From JBBQNY01 sp038255255 (lineage in GTDB: Bacteria > Pseudomonadota > Gammaproteobacteria > Xanthomonadales > Ahniellaceae): a stretch of DNA of 41,727 nucleotides. Under the pieces are notes generated by a model that had not been told where the DNA came from, did not search any database, and saw only the letters and a program-made list of their open reading frames with translations. Within the stretch, counting starts at the first letter, position 1; the number at the start of each line of letters is the position of its first letter. A program made the position numbers and the translations under genes. Shown piece after piece: positions 16,884 through 26,969 of this stretch. The DNA is taken from assembly GCA_038255255.1 (NCBI GenBank), contig JBBSLL010000027.1, positions 1 through 41,727 on the forward strand, written 5' to 3'.

Positions 16884-16900
16884 AACGTCTGCGAGGTTGC

Positions 16901-17455
16901 ATGTCCTTCGAACGAGTTCCCAGCGGCCGCGACTTCCCGCGCGAAATCAACGTCATCATCGAGATTCCGAAAGACGCAGAGCCCGTCAAGTACGAAGTCG
17001 ACAAGTCCACTGGCGCGATCTTCGTGGACCGCATCCTGTCGACCCCGATGCGCTACCCCTGCAACTACGGCTACGTGCCGCACACGCTATGTGGCGACGG
17101 CGATCCCGCCGACGTTCTGGTCGTCCTGCCGCTGCCGCTGATCCCGGGATCGGTGATCCGCTGCACGCCGGTCGGCGTGCTGCGCATGATCGACGAGGCA
17201 GGCAGCGACGAAAAACTGCTCGCAGTCCCGATTTCGAAAACCTTTTCGGGCTACACGCACATCTCCGACATCACGCAGGTCTCGCAACATTGGCTCGACC
17301 GTATCGGCCATTTCTTCGAGCACTACAAGGATCTCGAACAGGGCAAGTGGGTGCGCCTCGACGGCTGGGGCGACGCCGAAGCCGCGCGCGCGGTGCTCGT
17401 CGACGCGCAGGCGCGCTTCAATGCGACACCGGACGCCGAGAAGCCGCACTTCTAA
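16901..17455 (+). CDS. ppa: Inorganic pyrophosphatase, soluble family I
   Basis: This 184-residue cytoplasmic enzyme hydrolyses pyrophosphate to phosphate and so drives biosynthetic reactions. Active-site blocks are VIIEIPKDAEPVKYEVDK (Glu and Lys ligands), MRYPCNYGYVPHT and the metal-binding DGDPADVLV near residues 66-74, followed by DEAGSDEKLLAVP. Length agrees with family I (176 in E. coli). The ATG at 16901 opens the conserved N-terminus MSFERVPSGRDFP. A single REP follows 16 bases after the stop. A membrane pyrophosphatase is also encoded at the window's end. Confidence 0.96.
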   Translation: MSFERVPSGRDFPREINVIIEIPKDAEPVKYEVDKSTGAIFVDRILSTPMRYPCNYGYVPHTLCGDGDPADVLVVLPLPLIPGSVIRCTPVGVLRMIDEAGSDEKLLAVPISKTFSGYTHISDITQVSQHWLDRIGHFFEHYKDLEQGKWVRLDGWGDAEAARAVLVDAQARFNATPDAEKPHF

Positions 17456-17470
17456 TCGCAAAAGCCTGGC

Positions 17471-17498
17471 GTAGGTGAGGTCGCCTCCGCGACCTGAC
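17471..17498 (+). repeat. Single GTAGGTGAGGTCGC-class REP between ppa and the channel gene
   Basis: The element is gtaggtgaggtcgcctccgc then gacctgac. It belongs to the same stem class as the pair at the waaA/tolC ends. It sits between the convergent 3' ends of ppa and the channel gene. No inverted partner is seen. Confidence 0.7.
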
Positions 17499-17512
17499 AT
17501 TGGCCAGTCGGA

Positions 17513-18205
17513 CTAGGACCTGTCGGTGCGGTGGCGGAGAATGGTGAGGCCGATCAGCCGCGACACGACGGCGGCGATGTAGCCCACGCCTGCGAATTGC
17601 TGCAGCATCACCAGCACGCGCGCCTGCGCGCCAATCGGTATGACGTCACCACTGCCGACGCCGGAAAGCGTGGTGAAGCTGAGGAACAGCAGCTCGATCC
17701 AGCGGCGCGGGCGTTCGGGCTCGACCATGCCCACGAAGCTCCCGGGATACCACGCCTGGCACACGAAGTAGGCGTAGGCGAAACCCCAGGCCAGCAGCGT
17801 GAACGTGGCGCCTGCCGCGAACAGTTCGTCCGCGCTGACCAGGCTGTCGTCGAGCATGTAGGTGATGAGGCTGCCGGCCGCGTAGAAATAGAGCGCGGCC
17901 TCGATGATCGACGACCAGACGATGAGGCCGGGCCGCTCCAGCACGATCGCGAGGACCGACAACGCCATCGCCGGCAGCGCCAGAGCCCACGCGATCCGGT
18001 TGTCGGCGGTGCTCCGCCTCACCACCCAGACCGCCAGCGGCACCACGACCAGGGCCACGGCCCCGAAGAGCACGCGGCCAGTCTGCGTGTCGTCCATCAG
18101 CGGGTAGAGAATCAGGCTCACCAGCTGCGCGGCCAGCAGCAACGCGGACGGATGCCGCCGCGTCAGCAGCATCCAGCGCAGCACGCGCATCGAGCGAATC
18201 TTCAT
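17513..18205 (-). CDS. Ion-channel family membrane protein (Ion_trans_2-like pore)
   Basis: This protein of about 230 residues has five or six hydrophobic helices and one re-entrant pore segment near the C-terminus, LSFTTLSGVGSGDVIPIG. This fits two-helix potassium-channel pores, where the filter is normally T-x-G-Y-G. Here it reads SGVGSGD, with Ser in place of the aromatic residue, so potassium selectivity is uncertain. No RCK or cyclic-nucleotide domain follows. The ATG at 18205 is used; an in-frame GTG at 18241 would add 12 residues and has no well-spaced Shine-Dalgarno sequence. It is convergent with ppa and is not obviously linked to thiC upstream. Confidence 0.75.
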   Translation of the reverse strand: MKIRSMRVLRWMLLTRRHPSALLLAAQLVSLILYPLMDDTQTGRVLFGAVALVVVPLAVWVVRRSTADNRIAWALALPAMALSVLAIVLERPGLIVWSSIIEAALYFYAAGSLITYMLDDSLVSADELFAAGATFTLLAWGFAYAYFVCQAWYPGSFVGMVEPERPRRWIELLFLSFTTLSGVGSGDVIPIGAQARVLVMLQQFAGVGYIAAVVSRLIGLTILRHRTDRS

Positions 18206-18316
18206 GCGCGCAAGTGTGCGCGATTCCCGGCGGGCTTGCACCTCACGAAGCTTTCCTCAAGCCCGCGAGGCGACTGTGCTGCCGCGCCAATTGCGACGCG
18301 ATTGCCGTTCCGCGCA

Positions 18317-20224
<1,908 letters not shown>

Positions 20225-20293
20225 GGCATTCGTCCAGCGGAAAAGGGACGAAGCGGCGGCGCGGGCGCGCCTGGCATCGGCGGCCTCGCGAAG

Positions 20294-20364
20294 CTCCCTA
20301 CGCCGGGATCAACCGGATCAGGTTCCTGGGGACTCTCTCAGCCGCCGTACAGCGCGGCACCCCC
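20294..20364 (-). promoter_or_regulatory. TPP (THI element) riboswitch upstream of thiC
   Basis: Read on the minus strand, the segment runs gggggtgccgcg, then the pyrimidine-sensor gcggctgagagagtccc, then the pyrophosphate-sensor aacctgatccggttgatccc, then ggcgtagggag. The CTGAGA and ACCTGATC boxes and the closing GGG/TAGGGAG ends match the conserved THI element in order and spacing. It lies 69 bases before the thiC start. No strong terminator follows, so control may be on translation initiation; that point is inferred. Confidence 0.95.
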
Positions 20365-20509
20365 GCTTCATGCCGCGCATTGAACCACGTTCCGGGCCAA
20401 GGTCCGAGCCTCGGCGGCCGCATGGGCATTCGGCGATTTGGACGGCGTTTCGTTTGTGATCCCCTGGCGCCTCACGCACACTGGCGTTCCGCCCCTTCCG
20501 GAAGTCGTC

Positions 20510-21832
20510 ATGCTGCAGTCCTGCTCGCGCGTTTCAAAGCAAGCCCTCGTGTTCGTGCTCGCGCTGTTCGCGGTGCTCGCGGCCAAGACCCAAGCCGCTT
20601 CGCCGTCGAACGATGTGGTATTCGCCGCGGACCGCATGCTCGATGTACGCACCGGAAAGACGTTGCGCGACGTCGAGGTGCTGCTGCGCAACGGCCGCAT
20701 CGCCGAAGTCGCGCAGGACGGCAAGTCTGTGGGCGCAGCTGCGGGCGCGACGCGCCACGACCTGGGCGACATGACGCTGTTGCCCGGCCTCATCGACATG
20801 CACGTGCATCTCGACAGCGATCCGTCCTACGGCGGCTATACCGGTCTCCAGTTCGGCGATCGGTTCTGGACCGTGCTGATGGTGCCGCACGCGGAGCGAA
20901 CCCTGATGGCCGGCTTCACCACCGTGCGCAATCTCGGGGCGGATGCGTGGAACGACGTGGGACTGATGCAGGCCATCGACGCCGGCAAGCTGCGCGGTCC
21001 GCGCGTGGTGCCGGCGGCCTATTCGTTCGGTGCGACCGGCGGGCACTGCGACTCGACCTACTACCCGCCTTCCATGGAGCAGCAGAGTCCATTCAACGCC
21101 GACAGTCCCGAGGCCGCGCGCAAGGCGTTGCGCACGCTGCGCAAGTACGGGGCGCGCGTCATCAAGATCTGCGCGACCGGGGGTGTGTTTTCGCGCAATA
21201 CCGAACCGGGGCAGCAACAGCTCTCGTACGAGGAAATGAATTCGATCGTAGACGACGCGCACATGCTCGGGCTCAAGGTTGCCGCGCACGCGCACGGTGC
21301 TGCTGGAATCCGCGACGCGATCCGCGCGGGAGTCGACACCATCGAACACGCGAGCCTGATCGACGACGAAGGAATACGCCTGGCGAAGAAACACGGCGCG
21401 TGGTTGTCCATGGACATCTACAACACCGACTACACGCAGGCCGAGGGCAAGAAGAATGGCGTGCTGGAAGACAACCTGCGCAAGGATCGCGAGATCGCCG
21501 ACATCCAGCGCGAGAACTTCCGCAAGGCGCATGCGGCCGGCGCGAAGATGGTCTTCGGCACCGACGCGGGCATCTTTCCGCACGGTGAGAACGCGAAACA
21601 GTTCGCCGTGATGGTGCGTTACGGCATGACGCCGGTCGAGGCCATCCGCTCCGCCACCGTCGACGCGGCCAATGCGCTCGGGAGGAAGGACCTCGGGGTG
21701 ATCGAAGCCGGTGCCCTTGCAGACCTGATCGCGGTGGCGGGCGATCCGGCGCGCGACGTGGCCGTGCTGGAGTCGGTGCCCGTGGTGATCAAGGACGGCG
21801 TACTCGTCAAGGACACACGCAGCAAGCCCTGA
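20510..21832 (+). CDS. Exported amidohydrolase-superfamily protein (imidazolonepropionase-like/dipeptidase group)
   Basis: This 440-residue protein has a signal peptide (KQALVFVLALFAVLAAKTQAA) and is probably periplasmic or secreted. Metal-binding marks of the amidohydrolase fold are all present: DMHVHLD near residue 95, the Lys in VIKICATGG, the His residues in AAHAHGA and TIEHASLID, and the Asp in FGTDAGIFPHG. This set is typical of the group annotated as Xaa-Pro dipeptidases or imidazolonepropionase-like enzymes. Substrates vary widely, so no reaction is assigned. The ATG at 20510 was chosen because it opens the signal peptide. It is divergent from thiC, and the gap of 285 bases is partly filled by the riboswitch. 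Confidence 0.88.
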   Translation: MLQSCSRVSKQALVFVLALFAVLAAKTQAASPSNDVVFAADRMLDVRTGKTLRDVEVLLRNGRIAEVAQDGKSVGAAAGATRHDLGDMTLLPGLIDMHVHLDSDPSYGGYTGLQFGDRFWTVLMVPHAERTLMAGFTTVRNLGADAWNDVGLMQAIDAGKLRGPRVVPAAYSFGATGGHCDSTYYPPSMEQQSPFNADSPEAARKALRTLRKYGARVIKICATGGVFSRNTEPGQQQLSYEEMNSIVDDAHMLGLKVAAHAHGAAGIRDAIRAGVDTIEHASLIDDEGIRLAKKHGAWLSMDIYNTDYTQAEGKKNGVLEDNLRKDREIADIQRENFRKAHAAGAKMVFGTDAGIFPHGENAKQFAVMVRYGMTPVEAIRSATVDAANALGRKDLGVIEAGALADLIAVAGDPARDVAVLESVPVVIKDGVLVKDTRSKP

Positions 21833-21868
21833 GCATCCGGATGGCCTGCACCGCACGGGAGCAGCGGC

Positions 21869-21985
21869 ATGGTTGACACGCGCGCGCCGTGCGTGGTCTG
21901 CTCGTTGCGTATGCGCACACCAATTCCCACTGGTACGACCACGACGACGACGCCCACCGGGGTGCGGACGCGCGTGTCCAGCTGA
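21869..21985 (+). CDS. thrL: Threonine-operon leader peptide (ThrL-like)
   Basis: A 38-codon reading frame lies 82 bases before thrA and contains ten or more Thr codons, six of them in a row at 21935-21952, in the stretch TPIPTGTTTTTTPTG. It has a single Ile codon (att at 21923). A GGGAG-like Shine-Dalgarno sequence lies about eight bases before the ATG at 21869; an internal ATG at 21911 would give a 24-residue peptide. Stalling of ribosomes on these codons when charged tRNA-Thr is scarce would control thrABC, as for E. coli ThrL. The sequence differs from E. coli ThrL, but the logic and position match. Confidence 0.85.
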   Translation: MVDTRAPCVVCSLRMRTPIPTGTTTTTTPTGVRTRVSS

Positions 21986-22000
21986 TTTGAACCACGCCGC

Positions 22001-22062
22001 CCGCACCCGACCCGGGTGCGGCTGCAGGCGCACCCGGTCCGGGTGCAGGGCTATCGGAGCCC
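22001..22062 (+). promoter_or_regulatory. Attenuator-like alternative hairpins before thrA
   Basis: Four complementary segments follow the leader stop: ccgcaccc (22001-22008), gggtgcgg (22014-22021), gcaccc (22030-22035) and gggtgc (22041-22046). Segments 1-2 and 3-4 form hairpins, and segment 2 can pair with 3 instead, the classical attenuator arrangement. No T-run follows segment 4. In its place a small hairpin, gggct-atcgg-agccc (22048-22062), encloses the thrA Shine-Dalgarno sequence cggag (22055-22059). Control at translation initiation or by Rho is therefore possible. Confidence 0.65.
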
Positions 22063-22067
22063 GCTCG

Positions 22068-24605
22068 ATGTCGTCGGTATCAACCCCGCTTTTCCCTGGA
22101 TCTGACGCGTTCGGCCCGATCGCGTCCGCGCAGAGTGCCGACACGGTCGCATGCCTGGCGCACAAGTTCGGCGGCAGCAGCCTGGCCGATGCAGCGCACT
22201 TTCGTCATGTCGCAGGGTTGGTGCGGGAGGCGGCGACCGGGACTCACCAGATCGTAGTGGTCTCGGCGATGCACGGCGTCACCAATGCGTTGATCGCGCT
22301 CGCGGACGCAGTCGGCGACAGTGACTGGAACGCAGGTTGGTCGCGCTTGCGCAGGCAACACCTCGAAGCTGCCGGCGCGCTCGATCCGGAAGACGCGCAG
22401 GGTTCCTGCGCGTGGCTCGAGTCGGAATTCGCTGCTTTGCGATTGCGCCTCGAGCGCATGGCGGACCAGAGCGAAGCGACGCTAAAGGACATCGAGGAAA
22501 TCCAGGGGCTGGGGGAGGTGTGGTCAGCGCGCCTGCTCGCGACCGCTTTGGGTGGGGAGGCCGCAGGCTGGGCGTGCCTGGACGCACGCGAAGTCCTCGT
22601 GGTGCACCCGGGCGAGCTCGGCGTCGCGGTGGAGTGGGATGCGTCGCGTGAGCGACTCGCGAAATGGCGCGCCAAGCATCCGCAACCCAACGTGGTGATC
22701 ACCGGCTTCGTCGCGCGCGACCCGCGCGGCCGCGCCACCACGCTCGGTCGCAACGGCAGCGATTACTCCGGCGCGATTTTCGCCGTGCTGTTCGACGCGC
22801 AGGAACTCACCATCTGGACCGACGTCGACGGCGTGCTCTCCGCCGATCCCAGGCTCGTACCGGATGCCGTGTGCCTGCCACGCCTTTCCTACGCGGAGGC
22901 CTGCGAACTGGCGTATTTCGGCGCCAGCGTGCTGCATCCGCAGACCATGGCCCCGGTGCAATCGCGCGGCATTCCGCTAAGGATCCGCAACACGCGGCGG
23001 CCGGAAGCACTCGGTACCCTGATCAGCGCCGACGCGGGCTCCGGCGGCACGCCGGTCAAGGGCCTGAGCCTGATTCGCGACCTCGCCGTGCTCGAGCTCA
23101 TCGGCAACGGCATGGTCGGTGTGCCCGGCACGGCGGAGCGACTGTTCGCGGCCCTGCACGCGGCCTCGGTGTCGGTGACGATGATTTCGCAGGGCTCCTC
23201 GGAACATTCCATCTGCTGCATCGTGCGGAGCGACCAGGCGGAGCGCGGGCGCGCCGCGATCGTGGCGGCGTTCGCGGAAGCAATGGCCAACGGGCAAACG
23301 CAGAACGTGGCGGTGACGCCGGATATCTGCGTGCTGGCCGCGGTGGGCGACGGCATGGTCGGCACGCCGGGCGTCGCCGCGCGCCTGCTCGGCGGCCTGG
23401 CGCAGGCGCGGGTCAACGTGCGCGCGATCGCGCAGGGTGCGAGCGAGCGCAACATCTCCGTCGCGATCGCAGGGCGCGACGCCACGCGCGCCCTGCGCGC
23501 GGCGCACTCGGCATTCTGGTTGTCGCCCCAGTACCTGTCGGTCGGCGTGATCGGACCGGGACACGTCGGGAAGGCGCTGCTGTCGCAGCTCGCGGCGACA
23601 CTGCCGGGATTGCGTGCCCAGTCCGCGATGGACTTGCGCATCCGGGGCGTCTCCAACAGCCGGCGCATGGTGCTCTCCGATGCCGGGCTCGATCCTGCGG
23701 TCGCGCTCGAAGCGCTCGAGGGCGATGCGGCGCAGCCGGTGGATCTCGACGCATTCGCCGCGCACGTTCGCGCCGAACACCTGCCGCATGCGCTTATCGT
23801 CGACTGCAGCGCCAGCGACTCGGTCGCTGAAGAATATGCCACGTGGCTCGCAGCAGGCATTCACGTGGTGACCCCGAACAAACACGCCGGCAGCGGCAGC
23901 TGGGAGCGGTACGTCGCGATCCGCGAAGCGCAATCCAGCGGTACGCGCTTTCTTTACGAGGCGACCGTGGGTGCCGGTCTGCCGGTGATCCTGACATTGC
24001 GCAACCTGCTCGATACGGGCGACGAATTGCACGGTATCGACGGCATGCTGTCGGGCACGCTGGCGTGGTTGTTCAACCGCTTCGACGGCAGCCTGCCGTT
24101 CTCGGCGCTGGTGCGCGAGGCTCAGGAACTCGGCTACACCGAACCCGATCCGCGCGACGACCTGTCCGGGCTCGACGTGGCGAGAAAGCTCGTGATCCTT
24201 GCGCGCGAAATTGGGCGCGAGCTGTCGGTGGAAGATGTCGAAGTCGAAAGCCTGGTGCCTGCAGCCTTGCGCGACATCAGCCGCGAGGAGTTCCTCGAGC
24301 GAATCCACGAACTCGACGACTCCATGCTGGCGCGCTTCCACGCAGCGAACGCACAGGGACTCGGCTTGCGCCACATCGCGCGGCTCGAAGCCGGCGGACG
24401 CGCGAGCGTGGGCCTCGTCGGCCTGCCCGCCGAGCACCCCTGCCGGCACGCGCGACTGACCGACAATCTCGTGCAGTACCGCAGCGTGCGGTACGCCGAG
24501 AACGCGCTCGTCGTGCAGGGGCCGGGCGCGGGGCCGCAGGTCACGGCGGCGGGCGTATTCGGCGACATGCTGGCCATCGCCAAGTCGCTCGGAGGTCGCT
24601 CGTGA
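22068..24605 (+). CDS. thrA: Bifunctional aspartate kinase/homoserine dehydrogenase
   Basis: This 845-residue fusion enzyme catalyses the first and third steps from aspartate to threonine. The N-terminal kinase shows KFGGSSL near residue 32, GRNGSDYSGA near 227 and TIWTDVDGV. Two ACT-type regulatory units follow, each with a GMVGxPG motif (near 347 and 427). The dehydrogenase starts near 490 with the NAD(P)-binding GVIGPGHVGKALL, then VTPNKHAGSG and the GTLAWLFN segment. ThrA (threonine-inhibited) and MetL types share this layout; the thrBC neighbours and the Thr leader argue for ThrA. The ATG at 22068 has a cggag box eight bases upstream, inside a hairpin. The stop overlaps the thrB start. 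Confidence 0.95.
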   Translation: MSSVSTPLFPGSDAFGPIASAQSADTVACLAHKFGGSSLADAAHFRHVAGLVREAATGTHQIVVVSAMHGVTNALIALADAVGDSDWNAGWSRLRRQHLEAAGALDPEDAQGSCAWLESEFAALRLRLERMADQSEATLKDIEEIQGLGEVWSARLLATALGGEAAGWACLDAREVLVVHPGELGVAVEWDASRERLAKWRAKHPQPNVVITGFVARDPRGRATTLGRNGSDYSGAIFAVLFDAQELTIWTDVDGVLSADPRLVPDAVCLPRLSYAEACELAYFGASVLHPQTMAPVQSRGIPLRIRNTRRPEALGTLISADAGSGGTPVKGLSLIRDLAVLELIGNGMVGVPGTAERLFAALHAASVSVTMISQGSSEHSICCIVRSDQAERGRAAIVAAFAEAMANGQTQNVAVTPDICVLAAVGDGMVGTPGVAARLLGGLAQARVNVRAIAQGASERNISVAIAGRDATRALRAAHSAFWLSPQYLSVGVIGPGHVGKALLSQLAATLPGLRAQSAMDLRIRGVSNSRRMVLSDAGLDPAVALEALEGDAAQPVDLDAFAAHVRAEHLPHALIVDCSASDSVAEEYATWLAAGIHVVTPNKHAGSGSWERYVAIREAQSSGTRFLYEATVGAGLPVILTLRNLLDTGDELHGIDGMLSGTLAWLFNRFDGSLPFSALVREAQELGYTEPDPRDDLSGLDVARKLVILAREIGRELSVEDVEVESLVPAALRDISREEFLERIHELDDSMLARFHAANAQGLGLRHIARLEAGGRASVGLVGLPAEHPCRHARLTDNLVQYRSVRYAENALVVQGPGAGPQVTAAGVFGDMLAIAKSLGGRS

Positions 24606-25543
24606 GCCATGTCGTTGAAGCGCGCGCGTTCGCACCCGCCAGTGTCGGCAACATCGGCGTGGGTTTCGACCTGCTGGGTCATTCGATCGACGGCCCGCGC
24701 GATATTGCGGTGGTGCGCCGGATCGCCGATCCCATCGTTCGGATCGCGGCGATCCGCGGCCAGGCGGCCGGCATCTCCGCCTTGCCTCTCGAGGCCGCTG
24801 CCAACACCGCCGGCGCCGCGCTCATCTCGCTGCGCGAAAGACTGGGTTTGCATCACGGATTCGAAGTGGAGCTCGACAAAGGCATTCCGATTGGCTCGGG
24901 CCTCGGCGGCTCGGCTGCGTCGTGCGTCGCCGCGCTTGTAGCGGCCAATTCGCTGCTCGATGCGCCGCTCGCGCGCGAGGGCTTGTATCCCTGCGCGCTC
25001 GACGGCGAGTCCGTCTCCAGCGGCAGCCGCCACGGCGACAACGTGGCTCCGATGCTGCTGGGCGGCGTAGTGCTTGCCACGCCGACCCGGTTGATCGCGC
25101 TGCCGTCGCCGGACTGGCTGCACTGCGTGGTCGTGCATCCCGACCAGGTCGTGGAAACACGGCACGCACGCGCAGTGCTGTCCGAGCCCTATCCACTCGC
25201 GCAGGTCGTGCGGCAGTCCGCGCATCTGGCGCTGTTCCTCACGGGACTCGCGCGTGGTGACGCGGAGCTGATCGGCGCGGGTCTCGAGGATCTGCTGATC
25301 GAACCGCGGCGCGCGCATCTCATCGCAGGCTTCGCGGACGTCAAGGCCGTGGCGCTCGATCTCGGCGCGCTCGGCGCCAGCATGTCGGGAAGCGGACCCA
25401 GCGTGTTTGCGTGGTTCGCGTCGAGAATCGAAGCAGAAGTCGCGGCGACGCCGATGCGCACGGCGTTTGCGGCCGCAGGATTCGACTCCCGTGCGTATGT
25501 TTCGCCGGTAGCGGGGCCGCGCGCTGAGTTGCTCGATGATTGA
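24602..25543 (+). CDS. thrB: Homoserine kinase
   Basis: This 313-residue GHMP-family kinase phosphorylates homoserine. The ATP-binding glycine loop is PIGSGLGGSAAS near residue 96. The N-terminal substrate block is APASVGNIGVGFDLLG, and the third GHMP motif is GALGASMSGSGPSVFAW. Length matches E. coli ThrB (310). The start is a GTG at 24602 that overlaps the thrA stop (gtga), with a strong ggagg at 24591-24595, six bases upstream. This arrangement implies translational coupling. The end overlaps thrC by eight bases. Confidence 0.96.
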   Translation: MSHVVEARAFAPASVGNIGVGFDLLGHSIDGPRDIAVVRRIADPIVRIAAIRGQAAGISALPLEAAANTAGAALISLRERLGLHHGFEVELDKGIPIGSGLGGSAASCVAALVAANSLLDAPLAREGLYPCALDGESVSSGSRHGDNVAPMLLGGVVLATPTRLIALPSPDWLHCVVVHPDQVVETRHARAVLSEPYPLAQVVRQSAHLALFLTGLARGDAELIGAGLEDLLIEPRRAHLIAGFADVKAVALDLGALGASMSGSGPSVFAWFASRIEAEVAATPMRTAFAAAGFDSRAYVSPVAGPRAELLDD

Positions 25544-26849
25544 ACGCACGCCCGTCGCGTTCGTCAGCACGCGCGGTGGCGTGGCGCCCGTCTCGCTGGA
25601 TGTGGCGCTGGTCGCCGGGCTTGCGCCGGATGGGGGCCTGTATGTTCCGAAGCACATGCCTGCGCTGAACGTCGATTTCCGTGCGGAGACGCTCGCCGAA
25701 ACCGCTCGCAGGGTGCTGGCACCGTTTTTCTCGGGGTCGACGCTGCGCGATCAGCTCGACGAAATCTGCGAACACGCGTACTCGTTTCCGGCGCCCCTGG
25801 TTCCGCTGTCGGGCGAAGGCGACTGGCTGCTCGAGCTGTTTCACGGACCGACTGCGGCGTTCAAGGATTACGCAGCGCGCTTTCTCGCAGAAGCGTTGTC
25901 TCGGTTGCGGCCGCCGGATGCGCCGCCGACCACGATCCTCGTGGCGACATCAGGGGACACCGGCGCAGCGGTCGCAGCGGCGTTCCATCGCAGACCCGGA
26001 TTCAACGTGGCGATCCTCTACCCGGACGGACGGGTGTCGCCGCGTCAGGCGCACGGACTTGGCTGCTGGGGAGACAACATCCGCGCGTTCCGCGTCGATG
26101 GCCCGTTCGACGACTGCCAGCGACTGGCCAAACAGGCGCTGTCGGACGAGGCGCTGCGCAACGAAGTTGCGCTGGGTTCCGCGAACAGCATCAGCCTCGG
26201 TCGCCTGTTGCCACAAGCGGCGTACTACGTGCACACCGCGACGCACTTTCACGCCACGCACGGCACCGCGCTGAACTACGTCGTGCCCACCGGCAACCTC
26301 GGCAATGCCTGCGCCGCCCTGGTTGCCCAACGCATGGGCGCGCCGATCGGCGAGATTTTCCTCGCGACCAACGCCAACGACGTCCTGCCGCGCTTCCTCG
26401 ACGGTGGCGACTACGCGCCGCAGGCCACGCGCCCGACGCTCGCGAACGCGATGGACGTGGGCGCACCCAGCAACTTCGAGCGCCTTCGGTACTGGCATCG
26501 CGACGATGCCGAACTGCGAGCCGCGTTTCGTGCGATCTCCGTGGACGACGCGGCCATTGCCAACACCATCCGGCATGCGCCGCAACGCCATGACGTCGTA
26601 CCCTGCCCGCACACGGCAACGGGCCTTTGTATGCTGGAGCAATTGCGCGCGCAAGGTGACGCGCGGCCGTGGGCCGTCGTCGCAACGGCGCATCCCGCGA
26701 AGTTCGAGACCATCGTCGAGCCGCTGGTCGGCCGCGCGCTCGAACTTCCGCACTGCCTCGCCGAATCCCTCGCGCGCCCTGCGTCCGCCGAGGCGTTGCC
26801 AACCGACTACCCCACCTTGCGCGCGCGCCTGCTCGCCGTGGAACTGTAG
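25536..26849 (+). CDS. thrC: Threonine synthase
   Basis: This 437-residue PLP enzyme converts O-phosphohomoserine to threonine. The N-terminal block STRGGVAPVSLDVALVAGLA and the PLP-lysine segment FHGPTAAFKDYAARF (Lys near 110) are diagnostic. VATSGDTGAAVAAAF forms the phosphate loop, and VPTGNLGNACA is conserved. Length agrees with E. coli ThrC (428). The ATG at 25536 lies eight bases inside thrB, so the whole operon is coupled. The TAG stop (26847-26849) is the TAG of a GTAG palindrome, so the stop and the repeat are the same bases. Confidence 0.96.
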   Translation: MIERTPVAFVSTRGGVAPVSLDVALVAGLAPDGGLYVPKHMPALNVDFRAETLAETARRVLAPFFSGSTLRDQLDEICEHAYSFPAPLVPLSGEGDWLLELFHGPTAAFKDYAARFLAEALSRLRPPDAPPTTILVATSGDTGAAVAAAFHRRPGFNVAILYPDGRVSPRQAHGLGCWGDNIRAFRVDGPFDDCQRLAKQALSDEALRNEVALGSANSISLGRLLPQAAYYVHTATHFHATHGTALNYVVPTGNLGNACAALVAQRMGAPIGEIFLATNANDVLPRFLDGGDYAPQATRPTLANAMDVGAPSNFERLRYWHRDDAELRAAFRAISVDDAAIANTIRHAPQRHDVVPCPHTATGLCMLEQLRAQGDARPWAVVATAHPAKFETIVEPLVGRALELPHCLAESLARPASAEALPTDYPTLRARLLAVEL

Positions 26850-26957
26850 AGCGGAGCTGCGCTCCGCTGCTTCCGCGCGAGGGCATGGCGCAGCCGAGCA
26901 CAACTCGGCTCTACAACGGCAATTTTCAGCTTCTGTAGAGCGGAGCTGCGCTCCGCT
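26846..26957. repeat. Three GTAG palindromes after thrC
   Basis: The forward element at 26846-26868 is gtag then agcggagctgcgctccgct. The reverse element at 26892-26914 is agccgagcacaactcggct then ctac. The third element at 26935-26957 repeats the first exactly over the stem. The first and third match the forward element before ppa. The first GTAG overlaps the thrC stop codon. The cluster fills the gap between the convergent ends of thrC and the oxidoreductase beta gene. Confidence 0.9.
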
Positions 26958-26969
26958 GAGAGCGAACCA

